NCBI GenBank assembly: GCA_015062635.1 | Contig: SUUF01000029.1 | Location: forward strand, 2,761 to 21,414 | DNA from: Coriobacteriaceae bacterium | Lineage (GTDB): Bacteria; Actinomycetota; Coriobacteriia; Coriobacteriales; Eggerthellaceae | Direction: 5' to 3' | DNA length: 18,654 nt | In this document: positions 12,890-18,654 of the stretch, piece by piece | Position numbering within the stretch: the first letter of the stretch is position 1 | How the letters are laid out: every line of letters starts with the position of its first letter | Translations under genes and position numbers: made by a program | Notes under the pieces: model-generated | Seen by the model: the letters and a program-made list of their open reading frames with translations, nothing else | Told to the model about the DNA's origin: nothing | Database searches by the model: none

Positions 12890-13519
12890 GTGGCGTCGAA
12901 GAAGGAGAACAAGCCGTTCAATGGCGATGGCGCAATGGGCCTGTTCGGCTATCGCGGTGGCGGCGACAAGCCGCGCAAAAAGGAAGTCATCATCTACGAC
13001 AAGCAGGGCAACCGGCTCGGCGATGACGGTCTGCCGATGACGAAGACCCGCAAGCGCATGCACCGCATCTTCGACGCCTGGTTCATCTACGTCTTCGTGA
13101 TGGCGCTCGGCGCGCTCGTGTTCATGATCTTGGGCTACCTGCAGGGCGCCCAATATACCGACTGGAACCTCGTCCAGGTGGGCGGCAACCAGATCAACGG
13201 GTGGGATGCGGCGCTGTTGCTGCGCCTCGATGCCTTGCTGTGCCTGTTCACGGCGGTCTTCTCGGTGTTCGTCAACCTCTTCGGCTTCCGCTGGTTCTAC
13301 GACCGCAAGCCCGTGGGCGCAGTCATCGTGATGTTCCTCATCCTGGGCCTGGCCTGCATCGGCTACACCATCTTCGGCATCGTGGCGGTTGGAAGCCCCG
13401 AGCCCATCAGCCTCATCACCCTGTGCTTCATCGTCATCACGTTCATGTCGATGAAGGCCGTCGAAGCCGAGCGCCCCACGCTGCGCAAGCCGAAGATCGG
13501 CCGCCGCGAGGTGAAATAA
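12890..13519 (+). CDS. Four-helix membrane protein of unknown function
   Basis: I do not recognise this 209-residue protein. It has a hydrophilic Lys/Gly-rich N-terminus of about 60 residues (containing VIIYDKQGNRLGDDGLP), four likely membrane helices at about 62-84, 112-136, 143-167 and 172-190, and a basic C-terminal tail. RWFYDRKP (134-141) between helices 2 and 3 is a typical positive loop. The start is GTG at 12890, five bases after GAGGAGG; in-frame starts further upstream lack such a site and would run through the promoter and both inverted repeats. It stands alone, is divergent from the MFS gene and ends at a strong terminator. A transport or sensory role cannot be inferred. Confidence 0.82.
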   Translation: MASKKENKPFNGDGAMGLFGYRGGGDKPRKKEVIIYDKQGNRLGDDGLPMTKTRKRMHRIFDAWFIYVFVMALGALVFMILGYLQGAQYTDWNLVQVGGNQINGWDAALLLRLDALLCLFTAVFSVFVNLFGFRWFYDRKPVGAVIVMFLILGLACIGYTIFGIVAVGSPEPISLITLCFIVITFMSMKAVEAERPTLRKPKIGRREVK

Positions 13520-13554
13520 GGCACTGGGTTACCAAGAACGCCCCCTGAAACATG

Positions 13555-13591
13555 AAGCGGGCGGCTCCTTCGGGAGTCGCCCGCTTTCTTT
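13555..13591 (+). terminator. Strong terminator after the membrane-protein gene
   Basis: GCGGGCG (13557-13563) pairs with CGCCCGC (13578-13584), a G-T wobble follows, then CTCC pairs with GGAG around a TTCG tetraloop (13569-13572). The stem ends in TTTCTTT. It is 35 bases after the stop at 13519 and faces the converging LysR gene. Confidence 0.93.
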
Positions 13592-13638
13592 GTTGCGCGG
13601 CATGTTCGAAGAAAGCCCGATGGGCTTCGCGCGATTCC

Positions 13639-14568
13639 TTACAGACGGTTGAGCTCGGGACCCACGAAATCGCAGGGGCAGGTGCTGAAGTCGTAATTTG
13701 TCGCGAAGTCGATGAAGCGACGCAGCAGGCTGTCGTTTTTCGGCAGCGCCGAGAGGTGGCTGAGCCAGAAGCGGTGGTATACGCGCGGTGCATCGGAAAT
13801 GGGGATGATGCGCACCTTGTCGAACGAGAACGCCAGCCACGAGTCGCACACCAGCGCGATGATGTCGGGGCGCGCGGCCACGTTCGAGCACAGCGACGGC
13901 TCGTTGGGATAGTTGAAATCGCCCTTGAGGTCGAAGGCGTCGATGAGCGCCTTGGTGTCGTCGCCCACCGGTCCATTCAGCGTGTACGAGATGAGCGAGT
14001 AATCGCGGATATCGTCGAAGGTGACGCTCTCCTTCTGGGCAAGCGGGTTGTCGACGTTGATGGCCGCCAGCACATTCGAATACCACATCGGATACTGCTC
14101 GAGCTCGGGCTCCTCGGGGTGCGTTCCGGCGATGACCACGTCGACTTCCCCGTGCTTCAGGGCGCGGATGAGCTGCCCGGTGGTGCCTTGGCGGATGACC
14201 GAGTTGGGGTCGAGCCCCTGCTCGATCCAGAATTGGTTGATAAGCGGCGACCAGATGCGCTGCTGCGCCGAGAAGACGATGCCGATGCGCAGCACGTCGT
14301 TGCGCTCCTGCGAGCGACGCTTGATCGACTCGATATGCGCGTCGAGATTCGAGAGCGAAAGTTCCACGCATTCGGCGAACTCCTCGCCATCGGCGGTGAG
14401 CGTGATGGTGTGGCGCTTGCGCTCGAGCAGCTCGGTGCCAAGCTCTTGCTCGAGCTTCTTGATGGCCACCGAGAGCGTCGGCTCCGAGATGAAAAGCTGC
14501 GCCGCGGCTTTCTTATAGCTCTTCACTTGGGTGAGCGTGCGGAAGTAATACAGTTGCGAAAGGTTCAT
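13639..14568 (-). CDS. LysR-type transcriptional regulator
   Basis: This 309-residue protein has the LysR layout. The N-terminal winged helix-turn-helix (about 1-60) reads MNLSQLYYFRTLTQVKSYKKAAAQLFISEPTLSVAIKKLEQELG, with the recognition helix around SEPTLSVAIKKLE, followed by LLERKRHTITLTADGEEF and a coiled linker. The effector-binding domain begins at VLRIGIVFSAQQ (near 90). LysR proteins act as tetramers and respond to a small ligand, often a metabolite of the pathway they control; the ligand is unknown here. The start is ATG at 14568 after a closely spaced AGGAG; the open frame extends 33 codons upstream without a better site. The gene stands alone, and LysR-like half-sites lie upstream. 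Possible targets are its own gene, the MFS gene or the CoA-transferase gene. Confidence 0.92.
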   Translation of the reverse strand: MNLSQLYYFRTLTQVKSYKKAAAQLFISEPTLSVAIKKLEQELGTELLERKRHTITLTADGEEFAECVELSLSNLDAHIESIKRRSQERNDVLRIGIVFSAQQRIWSPLINQFWIEQGLDPNSVIRQGTTGQLIRALKHGEVDVVIAGTHPEEPELEQYPMWYSNVLAAINVDNPLAQKESVTFDDIRDYSLISYTLNGPVGDDTKALIDAFDLKGDFNYPNEPSLCSNVAARPDIIALVCDSWLAFSFDKVRIIPISDAPRVYHRFWLSHLSALPKNDSLLRRFIDFATNYDFSTCPCDFVGPELNRL

Positions 14569-14676
14569 AGCTCCTACCAATGCCTCTTTCGAATGATTCG
14601 TTGATAAAGCGTTGACGTGTTTGTACCTCAAACCGGGCTTCTCTGTGATGAATGCTTGCAAACCCATCCCATTTTA

Positions 14677-14707
14677 TTTAGTTCTGCTAAACGTCGTTAT
14701 CGTTTAG
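14677..14707. promoter_or_regulatory. Cluster of TTTAG/CTAAA half-sites, likely LysR site
   Basis: TTTAG-(5)-CTAAA at 14677-14691 is a 15-bp interrupted palindrome compatible with the LysR T-N11-A box. It is followed by an overlapping perfect repeat, CTAAACG (14687-14693), seven bases, CGTTTAG (14701-14707). The cluster is 110-140 bp upstream of the LysR start codon. Autoregulation is inferred. Confidence 0.5.
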
Positions 14708-14823
14708 TGGTCAGTTTCGGAAAATTGACTGTCCCCGACACGCGATTTCTGCAGCAATCGAATGCCCCTCATTCAAGACGAATTGTTTCCCTATCCCTTC
14801 ACCGAGATGGACACGAGGTGCCG

Positions 14824-14853
14824 TTTATCCGATATTTCAGGCCCTTTATCCGA
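14824..14853. repeat. Direct repeat TTTATCCGA, two copies
   Basis: TTTATCCGA occurs at 14824-14832 and 14845-14853, a centre-to-centre distance of 21 bp, which is two turns of the helix. This spacing would let two protein subunits bind the same DNA face. A second short direct repeat, GTCATCAT, follows at 14861-14868 and 14874-14881. Confidence 0.35.
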
Positions 14854-14929
14854 CGAAAGTGTCATCATCCGGCGTCATCATGCATCTGCCGACCACGCAA
14901 TCACGCCATTGTCCGAGATTGCCCCTCCG

Positions 14930-14943
14930 TTAGCCTAGGCTAA
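14930..14943. promoter_or_regulatory. 14-bp perfect palindrome after the ABC-F gene
   Basis: TTAGCCTAGGCTAA is a perfect palindrome starting eight bases beyond the ABC-F stop. On the minus strand no T-tract follows, so an ordinary terminator is unlikely. It overlaps a further CTAAACG copy (14940-14946), the half-site also found at 14687-14707. Confidence 0.4.
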
Positions 14944-14951
14944 ACGATGGA

Positions 14952-16754
14952 TTATTCTCCCACGAGTTCGGCTAACTCGAGCCACTGCAACTCGAGGTCG
15001 TCCTTGCGCTCCTGGGCCTCATCGACGGCTTTCTGGCCCGCCACGAGCGCCTCGTAATCGGTGGGGTCAATCGCCAGTTGGTCGGCCTTGGCCTGCTCAA
15101 GGGCCTTTTCGGCCGTGGCGAGCTTGCGCTCGAGGCTCGCCATATCCTTGCGCGCCTGGTGCAGCTCCTTGTTCGAGAGGCCGGTAGACGGCGTGGCCGC
15201 TTCCGGCGTTACCGCCGGCTTCTGCCCGTCGGACGAAGCCGCATGCGTCTCCCGTTCCCGCACGATATCCAAGTACTCGTCCACACCGCCCGGCAAATGC
15301 CGGATGCCGCAGTCGATGAGGGCATACTGGTCGTCGGTGACGCGCTCCATCAGGTAGCGGTCGTGCGTCACGAGGATCAACGTGCCTGGCCAAGCGTCCA
15401 GCAGGTCCTCCATCACGGCCAGCATGTCGGTGTCCATGTCGTTGCCGGGCTCGTCGAGTATCAGCACGTTCGGTTCGGCGAGCAGCGTGAGCAGCAGCTG
15501 CAGGCGGCGGCGCTGGCCACCCGAAAGGTCCATGACGCGCGAATTCAGCTGCTGGCGCTCGAACCCCATGCGCTCGAGCAATTGGCCCGGCGAAACCTCT
15601 TTGCCGTCCACCACGTAGCGCTGCTTGATACGGCCAAGCACCACGCGCACGTAATCGTCTTCGACCGGCTCGAGCTCCTTCAAGCGCTGCGAGAGCACGG
15701 CGAACTTCACGCTCTTGCCCACCTTCACGTAGCCGCGCTGAGGCGCCATCTGCTGGGTTATCACGTTCAGCAACGTCGTCTTGCCCGCCCCGTTCGCGCC
15801 GACGATGCCGATGCGCTCGCCGGGGCCGATGATCCATTCCACATCGCGCAGGATGGTCTTTCCCTCGTATCCCGCCGTGACGTTCACCAGGTCGACCACC
15901 TGTTTGCCCAGGCGTTGCATCGAGAGTCGCTTCAGCTCGAGCGTGTCGCGCACCGGCGGATCCTCGGCTATGAGCGCTTGGGCCGCCGCCACGTGGAACT
16001 TCGGCTTCGTTGAGCGCGCTCGTGCGCCACGCGAGAGCCAGGCGAGCTCCTTGCGCAGCACGCTCTGTCGGCGCTGCTCGCGCACCTGCGCCACACGGTC
16101 ACGTTCGACCCGCTGTTGGATGTACGCGGAAAACCCGCCTTCGAATGGCGTGAGGCGCGCGTTGTGCACCTCCCACATATCGAGGCACACCTCGTCGAGG
16201 AACCAGCGGTCGTGCGTGACCACGAGCAAGGCGCCTTCGCCGTCGCGCCAGCGGGTTTTCAAGTGGCCGGCGAGCCAGGTTATCGCCTTCACATCCAGGT
16301 GGTTCGTCGGCTCGTCGAGCAAGAGAGCATCCCAATCGCCGATGAGCAGGCGCGCGAGGTCGACACGCCGGCGCTGACCGCCGGAAAGCTCGCCCACCCG
16401 GGCATGCCAATCGACATCGCTCAGCAGCGACGCCAAGATCTCGCGGATGCGCGCATCGGACGCCCAGATATACTCGGGAGTGTCGCCGACAACAGCATGC
16501 TCGACTGTGTCGGCATCGGAAAGGTGGTCGCCTTGCCCCAGGTAGCCGAGATGCAGGTTGCCACGCTGCTGCACGCGTCCCTCATCGGGTTCGACCTCGC
16601 GCATGAACAGCTTCAGCAGGGTCGATTTGCCATCGCCGTTCTTGCCCACGATGCCGATGCGGTCGCCGTCGTTCACGCCCACGGTCAGGCAATCGAACAC
16701 GCGCTTCGTCGCGAATTCGATTTCCACCTTCTCGCATGCCATCATGAACGCCAT
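14952..16754 (-). CDS. ABC-F family ATPase, Uup-like
   Basis: ABC-F proteins carry two ATPase domains and no membrane segments; they bind the ribosome and modulate translation. This 600-residue protein has Walker A GKNGDGKST (37-45), signature LSGGQ (123-127), Walker B LDEPTNHLD (146-154), a linker with WLSRGARARSTK (239-250), a second Walker A GANGAGKTT (319-327), LSGGQ (410-414) and LDEPGNDMD (433-441). A charged coiled coil fills about 527-597. The WLxRGxxARxTK linker and C-terminal coiled coil point to the Uup branch. In the second Walker B, Gly replaces the usual Thr (DEPGND). The start is ATG at 16754, six bases after AAAGGGG; the frame is open further upstream but crosses the promoter and overlaps glnN. 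Confidence 0.92.
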   Translation of the reverse strand: MAFMMACEKVEIEFATKRVFDCLTVGVNDGDRIGIVGKNGDGKSTLLKLFMREVEPDEGRVQQRGNLHLGYLGQGDHLSDADTVEHAVVGDTPEYIWASDARIREILASLLSDVDWHARVGELSGGQRRRVDLARLLIGDWDALLLDEPTNHLDVKAITWLAGHLKTRWRDGEGALLVVTHDRWFLDEVCLDMWEVHNARLTPFEGGFSAYIQQRVERDRVAQVREQRRQSVLRKELAWLSRGARARSTKPKFHVAAAQALIAEDPPVRDTLELKRLSMQRLGKQVVDLVNVTAGYEGKTILRDVEWIIGPGERIGIVGANGAGKTTLLNVITQQMAPQRGYVKVGKSVKFAVLSQRLKELEPVEDDYVRVVLGRIKQRYVVDGKEVSPGQLLERMGFERQQLNSRVMDLSGGQRRRLQLLLTLLAEPNVLILDEPGNDMDTDMLAVMEDLLDAWPGTLILVTHDRYLMERVTDDQYALIDCGIRHLPGGVDEYLDIVRERETHAASSDGQKPAVTPEAATPSTGLSNKELHQARKDMASLERKLATAEKALEQAKADQLAIDPTDYEALVAGQKAVDEAQERKDDLELQWLELAELVGE

Positions 16755-16778
16755 AGCCGCCCCTTTCCACGGGGGAAC

Positions 16779-16784
16779 ATTATA
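16779..16784 (-). promoter_or_regulatory. -10 of the ABC-F gene
   Basis: A perfect TATAAT lies on the minus strand 25 bases before the ABC-F ATG. The -35 at 17-18 bases is poor (CGCACC). The transcript would start near 16772, giving a leader of under 20 bases. Confidence 0.6.
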
Positions 16785-16809
16785 CGACCGCCCGGGTAAT
16801 GGGTGCGCA

Positions 16810-16827
16810 AGCGCATCCGTATGCGCT
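16810..16827. promoter_or_regulatory. Hairpin upstream of the ABC-F promoter
   Basis: AGCGCAT (16810-16816) and ATGCGCT (16821-16827) form a perfect 7-bp inverted repeat with a four-base loop. It lies just upstream of the -35 area and could be an operator or a transcription roadblock; there is no T-tract. Confidence 0.35.
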
Positions 16828-16899
16828 ACAACACCACTTCCTCGTTGCAATCGACGCCCTTTTCCGCGCACAGCGCCATGAGCTTGCGGTCGCGCATAT

Positions 16900-16931
16900 A
16901 AAGAACGGCCCCGTCGTGGGGGCCGTTCTTT
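16900..16931 (-). terminator. Terminator of the glutamine synthetase gene
   Basis: AAGAACGGCCCC (16901-16912) and GGGGCCGTTCTT (16919-16930) form a perfect 12-bp stem, extended by the A16900/T16931 pair, with loop GTCGTG. It follows the glnN stop by 16 bases. On the minus strand the 3' arm and tail read TTCTTTATAT. The plus-strand tail is also T-rich. Confidence 0.85.
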
Positions 16932-16947
16932 TGCGTTGCAGTTCCGG

Positions 16948-18654
16948 CTATGCGTAGAACAGGATGTCGTTGTAGGTGGGAACCGGCCAGTAGTCGTGAT
17001 CGCAGATGCACTCGAGCTCGTCGATGATCGCACGCAGGGCCTCCATCGCGGGAATCACGTTCGCCGCGTAATAGCTGGCCTGCTCCTGGTTGTTCTCGAT
17101 GGCCTTGGCCACCTCGTGCTCCTCCTCGAGCTTGTTTGTCGCGTCATAGGCGGCGTTGAGCCCGTCGGTAAGCTGCTTGAGCAGGGCCTTCTGGTTCTTC
17201 ACCGCGCCTTCGCCCGCAATGGCTTCCACCCGGTAGATCTCGCCGGCCAACTCGCCGCAGTAATTGTTGATGTCGGGCATGTACATGCGCCGGCTCTGGC
17301 GAATCATCACATTGCTCTCGATGTTCAGCAGCTTGTTGTACTTGTCGAGCTTCACCTCGTAGCGCGAGAGCACCTCGGCCTCGTTCAGCACGCCGAACTC
17401 GGCGAACAGGTCGAACGTCTTCTGCTGCGTCATGCAGCGCAAGGCATCGGGCGTCGTGCGGTGGTTTGCCAAACCGCGGCGGGCCGCCTCGATCTCCCAT
17501 TCCTCGCCATAGCCGTCGCCGTTGAAGATGATGCGCTGGTGATCGGCGAGCGTCTGGCGGATGTACTCGTAAGCCGCATTGTGGAACTCGCCCTCGGGCA
17601 CGCTCTCCATCGCATCGGCAAATTCCTTGAGGCTCTTCGCGACGGCCGTGTTCAGGATGGTGTTGCAGTCGGACAGGTTGACCTCGGAGCCCGGCATGCG
17701 GAACTCGAACTTGTTGCCCGTGAACGCGAAGGGGCTCGTGCGGTTGCGGTCGGTGTTGTCCTTCGGGAAGTTGGGCAGCACGGCCACGCCGAGGTCCATG
17801 GCCTCTTTCTGGCGGGTCTTGTAATCGTCGTTGTGCTCGATGAGCGCATCGACGACGCGCCCGAGCTCGTCGCCCAGGAAGATGGACACGATGGCCGGGG
17901 GCGCCTCGTTCGCGCCGAGGCGATGGTCGTTGCCGGCACTCGCCACCGACATGCGCAACAGCTCCTGGTACTCGTCGACCGCCTGGATAACGCCGGCCAA
18001 GAACACCAGGAAGCGCAGGTTGTCCATCGGGGAATCGCCCGGGTCGAGCAGATTGCGGTTATCGGCCGATACCGACCAGTTGTTGTGCTTGCCCGAACCG
18101 TTCACGCCCTCGAACGGCTTCTCGTGCTGCAGGCACACGAGGCCGTGATGGCTCGCGAGCAGGCGCATCTTCTCCATCGTCAGGAGGTTCTCGTCGATGG
18201 CGCGGTTGCTTTGCGCGAAGATGGGCGCGAGTTCATGCTGGGCCGGTGCCACCTCGTTGTGCTTCGTATGGGCCGAGATGCCGAGCTTCCACAGCTCGTC
18301 ATCGAGCTCCTTCATGAACTCGTTCACCGTGGGGCGGATGGCGCCGAAGTAATGCTCCTCGAGCTCCTGCCCCTTCACCGGCCGATGGCCGAACAGCGTG
18401 CGCCCGGTGAGCACGAGGTCTTGGCGGGCCGAGTAATCTTTCTCGGAAATGAGGAAGTATTCCTGCTCGGCGCCGACCGTCGTGGTGACGCGCGACGGGG
18501 TGTCGCCGAAGAATGCAAGCGCGCGTTTTGCCTGCTCCTCGAGCGCGCTCATCGAACGCAGCAGCGGCGTCTTCTTGTCGAGCGCTTCGCCCGTGTAGCT
18601 GCAGAACGCCGTGGGGATGCACAGCACCTCGTCCTTGATGAACGCGTAGCTCGT
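16948..18654 (-). CDS. glnN: Glutamine synthetase type III, N-terminus cut by the window
   Basis: The enzyme makes glutamine from glutamate, ammonia and ATP in the cytoplasm. The visible 568 residues are the C-terminal four-fifths or so of a type III enzyme (usually about 700 residues). The frame is open to the right edge, starting TSYAFIKDE before the diagnostic SYTGEALDKKTPLLRS. Catalytic landmarks include VGAEQEYFLI, YFGAIRP, KHNEVAPAQHELAPIF, HEKPFEGVNGSGKHNNWS and NRTSPFAFTGNKFEFRMPGS. The type III-specific C-terminal region follows, with FNGDGYGEEWEIEAARRGL and a helical end, finishing at YNDILFYA. The stop is TAG at 16948-16950, followed by a terminator. The start and promoter lie outside the window. 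Confidence 0.96.
   Translation of the reverse strand, partial: TSYAFIKDEVLCIPTAFCSYTGEALDKKTPLLRSMSALEEQAKRALAFFGDTPSRVTTTVGAEQEYFLISEKDYSARQDLVLTGRTLFGHRPVKGQELEEHYFGAIRPTVNEFMKELDDELWKLGISAHTKHNEVAPAQHELAPIFAQSNRAIDENLLTMEKMRLLASHHGLVCLQHEKPFEGVNGSGKHNNWSVSADNRNLLDPGDSPMDNLRFLVFLAGVIQAVDEYQELLRMSVASAGNDHRLGANEAPPAIVSIFLGDELGRVVDALIEHNDDYKTRQKEAMDLGVAVLPNFPKDNTDRNRTSPFAFTGNKFEFRMPGSEVNLSDCNTILNTAVAKSLKEFADAMESVPEGEFHNAAYEYIRQTLADHQRIIFNGDGYGEEWEIEAARRGLANHRTTPDALRCMTQQKTFDLFAEFGVLNEAEVLSRYEVKLDKYNKLLNIESNVMIRQSRRMYMPDINNYCGELAGEIYRVEAIAGEGAVKNQKALLKQLTDGLNAAYDATNKLEEEHEVAKAIENNQEQASYYAANVIPAMEALRAIIDELECICDHDYWPVPTYNDILFYA

Larger units (their letters stand above)
14569..14951. other. Gene-free region upstream of the LysR gene
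   Basis: This 383-bp gap lies between the LysR start and the ABC-F stop, both on the minus strand. It should hold the LysR promoter (a candidate -10 TAAAAT lies on the minus strand near 14676-14671). It contains LysR-type half-sites at 14677-14707, a pair of direct repeats at 14824-14853 and a perfect palindrome at 14930-14943. An open frame on the plus strand (14617-14943) lacks a ribosome-binding site and looks random. Confidence 0.55.

Noticed and set aside
14617..14943. A 108-codon plus-strand open frame in the LysR upstream gap
   Set aside because: No ribosome-binding site, no recognisable domain, and it runs through the putative LysR sites and the palindrome.
16755..17033. Upstream extension of the ABC-F gene by 93 codons
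   Set aside because: It would include the TATAAT promoter and the glnN terminator and overlap the glnN coding end; the ATG at 16754 has a good ribosome-binding site.

Overview
The window is GC-rich, densely packed and has short intergenic gaps. The gene content suggests a gut actinobacterium of the class Coriobacteriia, most likely the family Eggerthellaceae. This is an inference from the DUF3516-type Ski2-like helicase, the DUF721/DciA gene ahead of gyrB, a type III glutamine synthetase, and a FldA-like CoA-transferase with an MFS carrier. There is no rRNA marker, so genus is not assigned.

Layout. Positions 1-5234 hold a leftward cluster, read in order: a WecA/TagO-like glycan phosphotransferase, an LCP-family wall protein, a DciA-like (DUF721) protein and gyrB. 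The first three are packed with overlapping or nearly touching stops and starts. A gap of about 210 bp with its own promoter and a hairpin precedes gyrB. Three 39-bp tandem repeats begin at the base right after the gyrB stop. Positions 5331-8337 hold a small DUF4190-like membrane protein and a large Ski2-like helicase, both leftward. Positions 8394-9354 are a rightward toxin-antitoxin pair: a RelB/DinJ-like antitoxin and a PIN-domain toxin, with a palindromic operator. Positions 9379-12490 hold two leftward genes with separate terminators: a class III CoA-transferase resembling phenyllactate/2-hydroxyacid CoA-transferases, and an MFS transporter. Positions 12491-12889 are an AT-rich divergent control region with two inverted repeats sharing a TTGCAT half-site. 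Positions 12890-13591 hold a four-helix membrane protein of unknown function and a strong terminator. Positions 13639-14951 hold a LysR-type regulator and an upstream region rich in CTAAACG half-sites. Positions 14952-18654 hold an Uup-like ABC-F ATPase and a type III glutamine synthetase whose N-terminus lies beyond the window.

Most of the window is housekeeping: replication and topology, wall-polymer assembly, RNA or ribosome-associated ATPases, and nitrogen assimilation. The accessory parts are the toxin-antitoxin pair and the CoA-transferase, MFS and LysR genes. I saw no rRNA, tRNA, CRISPR array, insertion sequence or prophage gene. I found no obvious new multi-gene system. The best leads are the unusual antitoxin/toxin pairing, the orphan FldA-like enzyme, the degenerate LCP active site, and the paired inverted repeats.
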